A stretch of 64,000 bases of DNA from Mesorhizobium sp. RMAD-H1 (GCF_014191375.1 NZ_JACHWN010000006.1:62001-126000); one strand, 5' to 3'; positions 1 through 9,440 are shown, counted from the stretch's first letter. Made by a program: numbers and translations. The notes: generated from the sequence alone by a model not told the origin.

Positions 1-351
1 TATACTTTCACCATGAACTGGAAATTCACCCGGCCGAACCACAGGGTGCATTTCGAGATAGACGAACCGTTCTGCCACATATTTCCCCTGCAGCGGGGCA
101 GCCTTGAAAGCCTGATGCCGGACATCCGCCGACTTTCCGATGAGCCTGACCTCGAGCAAGAATTCAGGAAATGGTCGGAGAGCCGCAGTGTCTTCAATGC
201 CGATCTGGGGAATGCCGGTTCGAAAGCCGCCAAGGACAAGTGGCAGAAGGCATATTTCAAGGGTATGCACCCTTCGGGTGCGCTCGCTGCCGAGAAGCAT
301 CGAAGCCGGCTGCGATTGCGACCGTTCAAGATATTTCCATCGCAAGACTAA
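1..351 (+). CDS. DUF6065-like protein, 3' part (cut by window start)
   Basis: The reading frame is open from base 1, before the first ATG at 13, so this is the C-terminal part of a longer gene. The visible 116 residues include YTFTMNWKFTRPNH, a cluster FEIDEPFCHIFPL and a tail rich in Lys and Arg with a KWQKAYFKG stretch. This pattern fits DUF6065, a family of uncharacterised small proteins. I recognise it from memory only and know no biochemical role. The next gene begins 157 bases downstream, so nothing links the two functionally. Confidence 0.6.
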   Translation, partial: YTFTMNWKFTRPNHRVHFEIDEPFCHIFPLQRGSLESLMPDIRRLSDEPDLEQEFRKWSESRSVFNADLGNAGSKAAKDKWQKAYFKGMHPSGALAAEKHRSRLRLRPFKIFPSQD

Positions 352-508
352 TTGCCATCGGCGGCGAGCTGATGCCGGCGTCCAAAAAGAGACGCAGAGC
401 GCAGTATCGGGATTCTCAGCTAATTTCTTCCGGCATATCGGAAGATAGACTGTATTTCGGGCAACTGGGCACGTTGCTTTCCATCATGTTCCAACACAGG
501 TGGTACTC

Positions 509-1024
509 ATGTCCAACCTCATTGTCATTGTATATCCGACCGAAGCGAAGGCCGAAGAAGTGCGCAACAAGCTTTTCGGCCTGCAGAGAGAATACCTCAT
601 CAGCCTCGGCGATGCCGTGATCGCAACCAGAACCGAGGCCGGAAAGGTGAAGCTGAACCAGATCGTCAACACCACCGCTTCCGGCGCGGCCCAGGGCAGC
701 TTCTGGGGACTGCTCATCGGTCTTTTGTTCCTCAATCCGCTGATCGGGGTTGCGCTGGGCGCAGCTTCCGGCGCGATCGCCGGAGCACTGACCGATGTCG
801 GCATCAACGACACCTTCATGAAGGAGCTTTCGGCAAACCTGGAGCCGGGCAAAGGCGCCCTGTTCCTGCTTGTTCAGGATATGACGGCGGACAAGGTCCT
901 GAAGGAAATCGAAGGATATGGCGGCACGGTACTCCGGACGTCGCTCGATGAGAGCAAGGAACAGGTTCTGCGCGATGCACTCGGCCGGGCGTCCGCCCAA
1001 GCGGAGGCGCCGGCAGCCTCGTGA
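509..1024 (+). CDS. DUF1269 domain protein
   Basis: This 171-residue protein starts MSNLIVIVYPTEAKAEEVR, the usual beginning of DUF1269 proteins. It has a central glycine/alanine-rich hydrophobic hairpin at about residues 55-95 that could insert in a membrane. It is flanked by an alpha/beta region that resembles a ferredoxin-like fold. The ATG at 509 follows AGGTGG with a short spacer, better than the in-frame GTG at 500. DUF1269 genes often sit among stress-related genes, but no activity is established. It may be co-transcribed with the membrane protein that follows 33 bases later. Confidence 0.8.
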   Translation: MSNLIVIVYPTEAKAEEVRNKLFGLQREYLISLGDAVIATRTEAGKVKLNQIVNTTASGAAQGSFWGLLIGLLFLNPLIGVALGAASGAIAGALTDVGINDTFMKELSANLEPGKGALFLLVQDMTADKVLKEIEGYGGTVLRTSLDESKEQVLRDALGRASAQAEAPAAS

Positions 1025-1057
1025 GGACCCCGGAGAAAACCTGCAGGCCCGGTGACG

Positions 1058-1372
1058 ATGCTTGAGTTCTCCGGCGCAATAGTGCTGGCCATCCAATTCC
1101 TTTTTGGCGCTGCCGTAGGAATTGCGCTTGGCCGCCAGGTTCACAGTTTCAGCTGGGGCCGGATGGCCGATGGCCTGATCGGCGGCATCGGAGGCCTGCT
1201 CTTTGTATGGCCTTCCCCGCGCATTCCGGGCGTCGGGCGCTTTATCGGTCATCTCGCAGATGGCCTCACGCCGACCATGGTGATCGGAGCCGCAATAGCA
1301 GGACTGTTGGGTGGCCTGGTCCTGATCCTGCTGGCCGGCTTTATCAGGGTCCTCATGAGGGGACGGCAGTAG
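1058..1372 (+). CDS. Small hydrophobic membrane protein, function unknown
   Basis: This is a 104-residue protein with three likely membrane segments, at about residues 3-25, 35-50 and 73-100, and glycine-rich helix faces. It ends in the basic tail FIRVLMRGRQ. The pattern resembles small YeaQ/YmgE-like (GlsB) membrane proteins, but the match is too loose for a name. ATG 1058 is chosen; a GTG at 1052 in the same frame is possible. It lies between the DUF1269 gene and the Kazal-repeat gene on the same strand with short gaps, so the three probably form one transcript. Confidence 0.6.
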   Translation: MLEFSGAIVLAIQFLFGAAVGIALGRQVHSFSWGRMADGLIGGIGGLLFVWPSPRIPGVGRFIGHLADGLTPTMVIGAAIAGLLGGLVLILLAGFIRVLMRGRQ

Positions 1373-1396
1373 CTTCACAGGAAGGGAGGACATACG

Positions 1397-1777
1397 ATGT
1401 CAACCGGTGCTGGTCAGTTGCTCGCTTTCGTTTTCATCCTCGGCGCGGCGTCCGCCTGCACCGTCGCCCCCGACCACCGTCCGGTTCCAGGACGCACCAC
1501 GGCGTGTACCTTCGAGAATGCACCGGTTTGCGCGCGGCGCGGTAACCAGTTGCGGACCTTCACCAATGCCTGCCTGGCCCAGTCGAAGGGTTTCCAGGTC
1601 GTCCGCAGAGGGCCGTGCCGCACAAGCGCTGGGCCGGTCTGGAACCGGCCGGCCGCCTGTACACGCGAATTCGCGCCGGTCTGCGCAGTACGAGCCAATG
1701 TCAGGCGGACGTTCGACAACAGCTGCCTCGCACGCGCGAGCGGGTTCCGCCCAGTGCGTCCAGGACGCTGCCGCTGA
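1397..1777 (+). CDS. Probable secreted or lipoprotein with two Kazal-type repeats
   Basis: This 126-residue protein has a hydrophobic leader ending in AASAC, which may be a weak lipobox with Cys21 lipidated. After a proline-rich linker come two similar units of about 35-40 residues. Each has the pattern C-x6-PVCA-x(5-8)-RTF-N/D-x-CLA-x(9-10)-GxC, which matches Kazal-type serine-protease inhibitor domains. The start follows a strong GGGAGG ribosome site. The probable role is inhibition of extracytoplasmic proteases. This is inferred from the fold pattern, and the reactive-site residue cannot be assigned with confidence. The high Arg content is unusual. Confidence 0.7.
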   Translation: MSTGAGQLLAFVFILGAASACTVAPDHRPVPGRTTACTFENAPVCARRGNQLRTFTNACLAQSKGFQVVRRGPCRTSAGPVWNRPAACTREFAPVCAVRANVRRTFDNSCLARASGFRPVRPGRCR

Positions 1778-1948
1778 TATCGCCGGCTGATATGCGCTCT
1801 GGCCTATCAGCGGCCGCCGCTCTGTCGGTTTAAACCCCAGAACGGCCAAACCTTGAATGGGCCGCGACAAGAGACGCAGGCATATCTGGAAAATCTTGGC
1901 CGGGCCGTGGAAGATATTGAGGAATATCCATTTCTCGTATAAAGTTCA

Positions 1949-3142
1949 ATGAGGCGGGAGGCGGCTCTTTTTGCGAGAAAAAAGATGTTGCCGCTTGAAC
2001 TGCATTCTACTGGTAGCTCTTCTTCCAAAGCAGAGTTGGCTGTTCGCGGCCCCTTCCCGACCAGGACATCTGATCGCATCGCGGTTCAGCCACCCTCGGC
2101 GCGACCGGAAAAAAAGCGGATACCCACCTTCGAATTCTCGACGCTCAGTCTCCCGCCCGAAGAGCAGTTTCTGGCCTGGCGCGCCAGCTATGCGCCGATG
2201 GTCGATCTGACGGAGCCCGATGATTTCTCGGTCGATTTCGCCGGTGAGCAGGTGCTCTGGGATCTCGACAATCTGGTCATCTCCCGTGTCAGGACGCACG
2301 GCCTGGGTTTCGCCAGCCTGGCCGGCCATGTGCGCCGCGACCCGATGGACCACTGGCTGATCACCGTGATGCTGAAAGGCAAATCGACAACGATCGCTCC
2401 GACGAGAACGCTCGAGGGACGCATCGGGTCGGTGCAAATACATCCACTCGGGAAGGTGTTCGAAGGACAACTCACCGACTGCGAAATGCTGCAGTTGTTC
2501 GTGCCGCGGGATTTTTTCCGCGGCATGGCCCATGTGCTGGATGCAGCGGAATTCTCGACGTGCGACGACGGGATGGCTAGGTTTCTCGCCGAGTATCTGA
2601 TCGGCCTCGTCCGTTGTCTTCCGTCGCTGGATTCCGGTGACCTGCCCAGGCTGGTGAAGGCCACGAGGGCAATGATCCTTGCCTGCGTCGCGCCCTCTGC
2701 GAACCATTTCGAGCAAGCCGGAGATATGATTGCCAACGTTCTGCTCGAACGCGCCCGCCGCTTCGTGCAGGCGAACATCATCTCTCGCGACCTGAGCGCC
2801 AAAGTCCTGCAGCGCGAACTGGGTGTATCCCGTTCCCGGCTCTACCGCCTGTTCGAACCCTATGGCGGTGTGTTTCGCTACATCCAGCATCGCCGCCTGC
2901 TCGATGCCCATGCCGCGCTGGCTGATCCGAACGACACCCGGCGCATTCTGGACATTGCCGAGGAGTATGGCTTCACCGACGCGCCGGAGTTCAGCCGCGC
3001 CTTCAAGCGGGAATTCGGCTACAGTCCCAGCGAGGTACGCATGGCCGGAAAGGAAAACATTTCGCAACGCCCGGTCACCGATCTCGAGAACATCGCCGCC
3101 ACCGACCGCTTGGGGGTGCTGTTGCGCCGGCTGCAGGCCTAA
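1949..3142 (+). CDS. AraC-family transcriptional regulator
   Basis: This protein has 397 residues if started at ATG 1949; ATG 1985 is an alternative, and neither has a convincing ribosome site. Residues about 50-230 resemble the AraC-type ligand-sensing domain (AraC_binding_2-like). The C-terminal region, about 265-365, holds two helix-turn-helix units typical of HTH_18, including VLQRELGVSRSRLYRLF and ILDIAEEYGFTDAPEFSRAFKREFGYSPSEVR. A roughly 30-residue tail follows. The effector and targets are unknown. It is separated from the preceding gene by 171 bases and has no obvious paired enzyme next to it. Confidence 0.85.
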   Translation: MRREAALFARKKMLPLELHSTGSSSSKAELAVRGPFPTRTSDRIAVQPPSARPEKKRIPTFEFSTLSLPPEEQFLAWRASYAPMVDLTEPDDFSVDFAGEQVLWDLDNLVISRVRTHGLGFASLAGHVRRDPMDHWLITVMLKGKSTTIAPTRTLEGRIGSVQIHPLGKVFEGQLTDCEMLQLFVPRDFFRGMAHVLDAAEFSTCDDGMARFLAEYLIGLVRCLPSLDSGDLPRLVKATRAMILACVAPSANHFEQAGDMIANVLLERARRFVQANIISRDLSAKVLQRELGVSRSRLYRLFEPYGGVFRYIQHRRLLDAHAALADPNDTRRILDIAEEYGFTDAPEFSRAFKREFGYSPSEVRMAGKENISQRPVTDLENIAATDRLGVLLRRLQA

Positions 3143-3183
3143 GAACCGTTCCGCCACATTGAACAGCCCCAGGGCTGTGATCC

Positions 3184-3501
3184 ATGCCACCAGGATTTTT
3201 CGGAGATACGGCAATACCCGCTTTAGGTGAAATTCTCGATCCGCTTCGCAAGCAGGTGATCGACCTCAAGGACGCACTGGCGCATGCGCGCTATCGTTAT
3301 GACGCGCTCGATCTGATGTTGGAGAACGTTTCCGATTCCAGGCTGCGTGCCGCCTCGCAGGAGATTTTTGCCGTCGCCGGCGAAAAAATGAATGAGGTGG
3401 ACGACATGCTGGACGAACTCTATCAGCATCTGTCGGCGATCGATCGCATATTGGAATCCCGCGATGCATCGGAAAGGCGCAAGAAAGCCGACCGCGACTG
3501 A
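3184..3501 (+). CDS. Small charged helical protein, function unknown
   Basis: This is a 105-residue protein starting 41 bases after the AraC gene. From about residue 15 it is almost wholly predicted alpha-helical with heptad-like hydrophobic spacing (ILDPLRKQVIDLKDAL, LDELYQHLSAIDRIL), so a short coiled coil is likely. The tail is highly charged (ERRKKADRD). No family is recognised. Support for coding is an AGGGC upstream of the start and a non-random, low-proline composition. An antisense frame covers part of it but looks random. It could belong to the AraC transcript. Confidence 0.5.
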   Translation: MPPGFFGDTAIPALGEILDPLRKQVIDLKDALAHARYRYDALDLMLENVSDSRLRAASQEIFAVAGEKMNEVDDMLDELYQHLSAIDRILESRDASERRKKADRD

Positions 3502-3523
3502 CAGGAGTCCGGTCGATGCCGGA

Positions 3524-3727
3524 TCAGCGCCGGCTGCCTTGGTTGCGCCTGATGATCTTGGTGACCAGCAGGAACAGGCCCAGAATGAGAGAAATGATCC
3601 CTCCTCCGATATACCAGGCCTGCCCGGACCTGTACCCCGCCGCGACCAGCAGGAAACCCAGAATAACAAGAGCCAGCCCAACGAGTTTGTTGATGAAAGG
3701 ACTTCGCACTTCGTCATATGCGCCCAT
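3524..3727 (-). CDS. Small two-helix inner-membrane protein
   Basis: This 67-residue protein has two hydrophobic segments (about residues 13-31 and 36-56) joined by a short GYRSGQAWYIGGG turn. It ends in a basic cytoplasmic tail, TKIIRRNQGSRR. An AGGTAG motif precedes the ATG. The positive-inside rule puts both ends in the cytoplasm. Such tiny proteins are common, poorly named membrane proteins. It is convergent with the small helical protein upstream, and 206 bases without a gene separate it from the end of the baeRF gene. Confidence 0.6.
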   Translation of the reverse strand: MGAYDEVRSPFINKLVGLALVILGFLLVAAGYRSGQAWYIGGGIISLILGLFLLVTKIIRRNQGSRR

Positions 3728-3933
3728 GACTACCTGACCTTCGCGTCAGCCGACGTGTTGTGCGACCAAGTATATTCCCCCGTTGACAAATGAGATCGGC
3801 AGGGAATCCCAGAGTAATGCTCAGCGTCCCTATTTTGAGCCGCCCCGGGGAATGAGAAGCTTGGAACATTTCATGTTCGGATAAAGCAGGAGCGTCGCGG
3901 AACGCCCCTCTTTCCATCTCGACCTGAAATACT

Positions 3934-5055
3934 CTAGACGGGAAACCGCAGGATGGCGGCCAGCTCCTTCTGGCCTGGAATGTCCGGCCGGCGCACGCTG
4001 AATACCCGTGCTCCGCTGGAAAGGGCGCGGGCGGCAATTTCGTCGACGATACCGTAGCTATCGGCATCCGAATTTTCGGCGAAGCTGACCGCGCCGGTTT
4101 TTTCGTCAACGTTTCCAGGGATGGCGGCGTCCATATCCACCAGCAGGGTTTCGACTGCGCCGAAAGTAGCCGCGCGCGCGGCGTCGGAGATATCGGTGGT
4201 CGCCCGATTGTCGTCCGCACGCTTGTCGAAGAGCGCTTTCAGCTCATCGACCTCGCGCGCATAGAATGCATCGAGAACGGGACGCGCGGCCTGGGCGAGC
4301 TCATCGTCCGATATGCGGTCCGGGCTGTCCTCAATGCCTTCCGGCAAGAGGTGCGGATAGCTGTTCACGGCACGGAATACGGACGCCAGCCGCCCCGTGG
4401 CTGCCAGGATCAACGGCGTTTCGCGTCCGGCGAGGAATGGCCGCAATGCGGCGTCGACCTTGCGCGCATATTGCTGAAAGCGGACGTTCTGGCCTTCCAG
4501 GCCGTGGATACGTCCGCTCGGAGAACGGTCGTTGAGCGTCGACTTGCCCGCCGCGCTCGCCGCGCTCTTCGGCATGTCGGCGATTTTCAGCGTGGCGGCA
4601 GGCAGGCCGGCGTGCATTTCCACAAGACGAACCGCGTTCTCGGAGAGCGCAAGAATGTAGGCCGAGTGCGGAAAGGTGATGGCACGCAGGAGCGGTTTCA
4701 GGTGAAACCGGTCCGAGACCTGGACCATGGGCGTGAGACTGTTGGCCAGCCGAAAAGTCCGCAGGCTGTCAGGGGTGGCGAGGATCGCGAGGCTGTTGGC
4801 CTGCAAACGCCAGAACTCCTCGTCATCGGCCATGGCGTCGAGCTCTTCCATCAGAAGCGCGAGCCGCCTCTTGTCGAGGCCTATGCTCATCAGTTGTTCG
4901 CGCGCCTGCCGGGCAAGGTTGCCCAGCTCGATTCGCGAAGCGTCGATGTCTTGCGTGAGCGGTGTCGTTCTCAGATAGATCGATACGCAAGCGTCGCTCC
5001 TGACGCCGCTGAGCGCGCCGAATTCGGAACGGGTGGGGATATCGACGTGCAGCAT
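3934..5055 (-). CDS. eRF1-like protein of the bacterial baeRF group
   Basis: This is a 373-residue protein beginning MLHVDIPTRSEFGALS. The ATG at 5055 is preceded by a near-perfect AGGAGGGACC ribosome site, while the frame stays open upstream to 5202 without one. Features matching bacterial archaeo-eukaryotic release-factor (baeRF) proteins are the N-terminal VSIYLRTTP strand, the central HSAYILALSENAVRLVEM segment and a C-terminal Pelota/L7Ae-like part with VETLLVDMDAAIPG. I think it is close to the baeRF7 subgroup. These proteins are proposed to act on ribosomes or as stress factors; none of that is shown here. It lies downstream of the metal ATPase on the same strand. Confidence 0.7.
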   Translation of the reverse strand: MLHVDIPTRSEFGALSGVRSDACVSIYLRTTPLTQDIDASRIELGNLARQAREQLMSIGLDKRRLALLMEELDAMADDEEFWRLQANSLAILATPDSLRTFRLANSLTPMVQVSDRFHLKPLLRAITFPHSAYILALSENAVRLVEMHAGLPAATLKIADMPKSAASAAGKSTLNDRSPSGRIHGLEGQNVRFQQYARKVDAALRPFLAGRETPLILAATGRLASVFRAVNSYPHLLPEGIEDSPDRISDDELAQAARPVLDAFYAREVDELKALFDKRADDNRATTDISDAARAATFGAVETLLVDMDAAIPGNVDEKTGAVSFAENSDADSYGIVDEIAARALSSGARVFSVRRPDIPGQKELAAILRFPV

Positions 5056-5253
5056 TTCACGGTCCCTCCTAAACGGTCCATCTGTGCGGCTGCTGACCTT
5101 CGCCCGGTCCAAGCAACGAGAATAGGCAGGGGCGATGCCTGCCGCCATAATGGCAACCATTGCGTGTTGAACATAATCAATCAATTTGCTCGTTTGGTCC
5201 ATCGGATACCTTCCATGACAAGTCTGGTCCGCCTTCCAATCCTGTTCGATGCG

Positions 5254-7092
5254 TTACCTGAGTGCCCGAAGCGCGTTGAGAATGACGGCAATGTCGATGG
5301 CTTCCTGTATGAGCGCGCCCGCGACAGGTGGCAAAAACCCGAAGGCAGCGGCAACCATCGCAACGATTGAGAGGCCGAGTCCGACAAGCACGCTCTGCAG
5401 CGCTATTCGGCGCGTGCGGTGGGCGGCTTTCAAGGCAAGGGTGAGATTGTCCAGGCGATCGACCAGTAGAACGATATCGGCGCTCTCGGAGGACGCGGCC
5501 GAGCCGCGTGCGCCCATGGCGACACCGACATCCGCGCTCGCCAGCGCGGGCGCATCATTGACGCCGTCACCGACCATCATCGTAGGTGCGCGTGCCTGTT
5601 CTCGCGCCACGACTGCGACTTTCCCGACTGGCTCCAGCTCACCGAAGGCCTCCGCAAGGCCGAGGCGGCCGGCCACGGCATCCACCACGTCCTGCCGGTC
5701 GCCGGAAGCTATCACGATCCTGTGGATGCCGGCCATGCGCAGCCCATCCAGCATGGCGGAAGCATCGGGCCGAACCTCGTCGACGAGCATGATGATGCCG
5801 GCCAGAGCGCCGTCGACCGAGACGGCGACGACAACGCTGCCTTCCGGAACGCCGGCGCGAAGCGCATAGGGGTCGCCGTGGCTGGCCCGATCGCGCACAA
5901 AGCGGCTGCCGCCGACCACGACGGTATGGCCATCCACCACGCCTGAAATTCCCGTGCCTGCAACCTCGCTGATTTCTGAGGGCGGGGAAAGGACAAGGCC
6001 TCGCTGGCGTGCATCCGTGACCAGCGCCTCCGCGATCACATGGCTGGAGGCCTGGTCGAGGGACGCGGCCAACCTGAGTATTTCCTCTTCCGCCCAGCCC
6101 TCCACGGCCCTGATATCGCCGACCTTGGCCTGACCAAAGGTCAATGTGCCTGTCTTGTCCAGGATCGCCGTTCTGACCTTTGCAAGCGCCTCCAGCGCCC
6201 CGCCGCTCTTGACGAGCACGCCGCCCCTGGCCGTGCGCGACATCCCCGAGATGATCGCCACCGGCAGCGCGAGAATCAGCGGGCACGGCGTGGCGACCAC
6301 GAGCACGGCGAGCGCCCTGATCCGATCCCCTGACAGCCACCAGGCAGAGCCGGCGATCAGCAAGGTGAGCACCAGGAACCAGACCGCATAGCGGTCGGCA
6401 AGGCGCTCGCTCGGCGCCTTGCTCTCCTGCGCCTGCCGGACCAGCCTGACGATATTGGCATAGGTGCTCTCGGCGGCGGGGCGCACGGTCCGGAGCTGAA
6501 AGGCATCGCCGACATTGGTCGAGCCGCTGAGAACCTCGTCCGCGGAACGCTTCTCCGCTGGCATGCTCTCGCCGGTCAGCGCCGACTGGTCGAGCAGGGC
6601 ACTCGGGGAAGCGAGCACGCCATCGACCGGCACCACCTCGCCGTGGCGGACCAGGATCCGGTCACCGGGAGCAAGAGCATCGATAGGCGTTTCTTCCAGG
6701 CGGCCGTCCACGTAACGCATCGCAATGCGGGCAACACGGCCAAGCAAAGCGGTCATCTCCCGGCGCGCCCTGCCTTCAGCATAGCTTTCAAGGAACTGGC
6801 CGCCCGCATACATCAGAGCCACGACATTTCCCGCCAGTGGCGCCCCGAAAATCAGTGCGGCAGACATGGAAAGGCCGGCTATCAGATCGAGACCGACCTC
6901 ACCCCGGCGCAAGCTGGTGACGATCTCCCAAATCAGCGCGGCCAATACGGGCAGCGTGCCGGCCGCCCATGCCCGATCCGCCCAGTTCAGACCAAGGAGC
7001 GATGCGATTGCGCCAATCGCCAGGCCCGCGAGGGCGACACCCAAAAGGAGTGCCCTAAAGGAGAGCAGAGTGGATAAGGGGCTTCTTTGCAT
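5254..7092 (-). CDS. P1B-type heavy-metal translocating ATPase (TPCP / QExxD type)
   Basis: This is a 612-residue P-type ATPase. Visible motifs are the actuator TGES (about 172-175), the phosphorylation motif DKTGT (about 312), and GDGVNDAPA in the ATP-binding hinge. The transmembrane metal-site motif is TPCP (about 268-271) instead of the CPC of Cu/Zn/Cd pumps. The last helix has QEAID close to the C-terminus. TPC plus QExxD is what I know for the P1B-5 subgroup, linked to Ni/Fe export. There is no N-terminal heavy-metal-binding domain and no C-terminal hemerythrin domain. The ATG at 7092 (MQRSPLSTLL) is favoured. It follows ureG by 87 bases on the same strand, so a nickel link is plausible but inferred. 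Confidence 0.88.
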   Translation of the reverse strand: MQRSPLSTLLSFRALLLGVALAGLAIGAIASLLGLNWADRAWAAGTLPVLAALIWEIVTSLRRGEVGLDLIAGLSMSAALIFGAPLAGNVVALMYAGGQFLESYAEGRARREMTALLGRVARIAMRYVDGRLEETPIDALAPGDRILVRHGEVVPVDGVLASPSALLDQSALTGESMPAEKRSADEVLSGSTNVGDAFQLRTVRPAAESTYANIVRLVRQAQESKAPSERLADRYAVWFLVLTLLIAGSAWWLSGDRIRALAVLVVATPCPLILALPVAIISGMSRTARGGVLVKSGGALEALAKVRTAILDKTGTLTFGQAKVGDIRAVEGWAEEEILRLAASLDQASSHVIAEALVTDARQRGLVLSPPSEISEVAGTGISGVVDGHTVVVGGSRFVRDRASHGDPYALRAGVPEGSVVVAVSVDGALAGIIMLVDEVRPDASAMLDGLRMAGIHRIVIASGDRQDVVDAVAGRLGLAEAFGELEPVGKVAVVAREQARAPTMMVGDGVNDAPALASADVGVAMGARGSAASSESADIVLLVDRLDNLTLALKAAHRTRRIALQSVLVGLGLSIVAMVAAAFGFLPPVAGALIQEAIDIAVILNALRALR

Positions 7093-7179
7093 GGCAAGCG
7101 ATCCACACCGCCCGATGGGAAACAGGCACATGTCGGCAACAGCCGGGCAAAGGCTGACGGCAGGCGGACGGGCACCTTC

Positions 7180-7824
7180 TCACATCCATTTCGAAAGCCT
7201 GTTCTGGCCCGAAGTCAGCCCACCATTTTCAATGATGAAGTCCATCACGTCCTGGAGGCCCTTCCCGCGCGAGAGATCGGTGAACGCGAAGGGCCGTGTC
7301 CCACGCATGCGCGCCGCATCTGTCCGCATCACCTCCAGATCGACATCGACATAGGGGGCAAGGTCACACTTGTTGATGATCAGGAAATCGGATCTCGTAA
7401 TACCTGGACCGCCCTTGCGGGGAATTTCCTCGCCTTGACACACCGAGATGACATAGAGGGTCAGGTCGGCCAGGTCAGGTGAAAAGGTGGCGGCGAGATT
7501 GTCGCCCCCGGATTCGATAAAGACCACGTCGAGATCGGGAAACCTGCGGTTCATTTCGGCGATCGCCTGCAAATTGATCGAGGCGTCTTCGCGGATCGCG
7601 GTGTGCGGGCATCCACCGGTCTCGACGCCCAGGATGCGGTCTTCCGGCAGCGCCTGCTGGCGCGCCAGTATGAGCGTATCCTCCTTGGTGTAGATGTCGT
7701 TGGTGATGACGGCGATGGAATAGTCCTGCCGCATCGCCTTGCAGAGCTGCCCGGCCAGCATCGTCTTGCCGGAGCCGACGGGGCCGCCGATTCCGACGCG
7801 AAGGGGTCCGTTTCTAGAAGACAT
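7180..7824 (-). CDS. ureG: Urease accessory GTPase UreG
   Basis: This is a 214-residue SIMIBI GTPase that delivers Ni to the UreDF-urease complex. The P-loop GGPVGSGKT is at 13-21. The invariant nickel-binding C-P-H is at 72-74, and the G4-like motif NKCDLAP lies near residue 150. The start at 7824 ([11 protein letters not shown]) has a GAAAGG upstream; the frame runs open to 7890. Unlike most urease operons, ureG is on the opposite strand, divergent from ureD across about 270 bases. It is upstream of the metal ATPase, with which it probably shares a transcript. Confidence 0.96.
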   Translation of the reverse strand: MSSRNGPLRVGIGGPVGSGKTMLAGQLCKAMRQDYSIAVITNDIYTKEDTLILARQQALPEDRILGVETGGCPHTAIREDASINLQAIAEMNRRFPDLDVVFIESGGDNLAATFSPDLADLTLYVISVCQGEEIPRKGGPGITRSDFLIINKCDLAPYVDVDLEVMRTDAARMRGTRPFAFTDLSRGKGLQDVMDFIIENGGLTSGQNRLSKWM

Positions 7825-8095
7825 GCGCGCAGCCTTTCGTTGTTCCTGAACTGAACCCCTCGGCGACACCACAGGAGAGATCGACCGCAAGCCGCTTGAC
7901 GCTAAGTACCGCCTTCATTCGGTCTGAAGATGGACGATCCTCTTCTACTATCTAGTCTTATACGATGTTCTGCCGGACAAGAAGTGAAAGAGGAAAATTT
8001 GGGACGAGCGGATAAGTATACGGACGGACAGTCAATCACATCCTCGTTTCTGCGTGATAATTTGCCCGAGACAACCACAACTGCCTTAGGGATCG

Positions 8096-9004
8096 ATGAC
8101 GAACATGAGGCGCCCGCGGTCTCCGGCCGATTTCGTGCGGTCCAGTCCTGTAGCGACAGCGCATGCGCAATCCACGCTGCTGCCAAGCAGCTGGTTGGGA
8201 GAACTGGAGTTGTGGCTCGAGGCGCGCGACGGCAGGACGTCGTTGATGCGCTCCCGCCATGTTGGCCCTCTTGTCGTCCAACGGCCTTTTCACCCTGAAG
8301 CGGACGGCACCTGCCATGTCTACCTTCTGCACCCGCCTGGCGGGGTCGCCGGTGGTGATACGCTCGAGACGACGATTCATCTCGGACCCGGCACGAGAAC
8401 CCTTCTGACAACGCCGGGCGCAACAAAGTTCTACCGCAGCACGCACGGCCGCAGCGAACAGCGCATGTCGATCTCCGTCGGCGAGGACGCGGTTTGCGAA
8501 TATCTGCCGCAGGAGACCATCCTGTTTGACGGGGCCGACGCGCTGATCGACATGCAGGTGTCCCTCGCCGCGGGAGCGACCTACGCGGGTTGGGATTTCC
8601 TGAGCCTTGGGCGGCCCGCAGCGGACGAGAAGTTCACGAACGGGAGGATCAGGCAGCGCATACAGGTCTTCCACGACGGCAAGCCGGTCTGGTTCGAGCG
8701 CCTTCATCTGACCGCCGGCTCGCCGCTCTCGCGGGCGTCCTATGCGCTGGCGGACCAGCCGATCCTGGGCACGATGATCTATGTCGGGAATGCAGCGGAA
8801 GATTGCGCAGAACGGGTGCGTGAAGCGCTCCGGGAGCGCGCCGCGGCTGTGTTCTCGGTCAGTCAGCTGGAGGGGGTGATCGTGTGCCGTTATCTCGGTC
8901 CGCGGCTGTCGCAGGCCAAGAGCCTCTTTGCCCGCGCATGGGATGTGCTGCGGACAGCATGCCAGGGCAAGCCGGCGAATGCCCCCCGGATCTGGGCGAC
9001 GTAG
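8096..9004 (+). CDS. ureD: Urease accessory protein UreD
   Basis: This is a 302-residue accessory protein that binds apo-urease and serves with UreF and UreG as the nickel-insertion scaffold. It is recognised by the family segments [13 protein letters not shown]-like, [13 protein letters not shown] and [13 protein letters not shown], which are the most conserved parts of UreD/UreH. The start at ATG 8096 has AGGGAT upstream; ATG 8105 is the alternative. It is the first gene of the plus-strand urease operon, with 25 bases to ureA. Confidence 0.95.
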   Translation: MTNMRRPRSPADFVRSSPVATAHAQSTLLPSSWLGELELWLEARDGRTSLMRSRHVGPLVVQRPFHPEADGTCHVYLLHPPGGVAGGDTLETTIHLGPGTRTLLTTPGATKFYRSTHGRSEQRMSISVGEDAVCEYLPQETILFDGADALIDMQVSLAAGATYAGWDFLSLGRPAADEKFTNGRIRQRIQVFHDGKPVWFERLHLTAGSPLSRASYALADQPILGTMIYVGNAAEDCAERVREALRERAAAVFSVSQLEGVIVCRYLGPRLSQAKSLFARAWDVLRTACQGKPANAPRIWAT

Positions 9005-9029
9005 GGATGTTGAGCAAGGAACAGGAACG

Positions 9030-9332
9030 ATGGAACTTTCACCGCGCGAGAAGGACAAGCTCATCCTCTTCACGGCAGGAATGCTGGCGGAGCGGCGCAA
9101 GGCCCGAGGTCTCAAGCTCAACTATCCCGAGGCAATCGCGTATATTTCCGCAGCCCTACTCGAAGGCGCCAGGGAAGGCAGAACGGTCGCCGACCTGATG
9201 TCCTATGGAGCCACGCTTCTGGCACGCGACGAAGTCATGGAGGGCGTTCCCGAAATGATCCACGACATCCAGATCGAAGCGACGTTTCCAGACGGCACCA
9301 AACTCGTCACCGTGCATGACCCGATCCGCTAG
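9030..9332 (+). CDS. ureA: Urease subunit gamma
   Basis: This is a 100-residue gamma subunit of nickel urease. It starts [17 protein letters not shown] and ends with the typical [11 protein letters not shown]. The full length agrees with the family. It packs against UreC in the (alpha-beta-gamma)3 trimer in the cytoplasm. The ATG at 9030 is supported by CAAGGAACAGGAACG upstream and family alignment; the frame is open further upstream. It is separated from ureB by ureJ, an order seen in some alphaproteobacteria. Confidence 0.97.
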   Translation: MELSPREKDKLILFTAGMLAERRKARGLKLNYPEAIAYISAALLEGAREGRTVADLMSYGATLLARDEVMEGVPEMIHDIQIEATFPDGTKLVTVHDPIR

Positions 9333-9440
9333 GCCAGAGAAATGCTTGAGTTTCGGCAACACGCCATCCTCCACAGCAACGGCGCGTTGCCTGAGTTCGC
9401 ACAGCCGTCATTTGCCGGTTTTCCCATGAAAGGTCCTTCC

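Noticed and set aside
3860-3890. GGAAC-containing stretch resembling an EcfG stress promoter
   Set aside because: No CGTT at the required distance, so no promoter is claimed.
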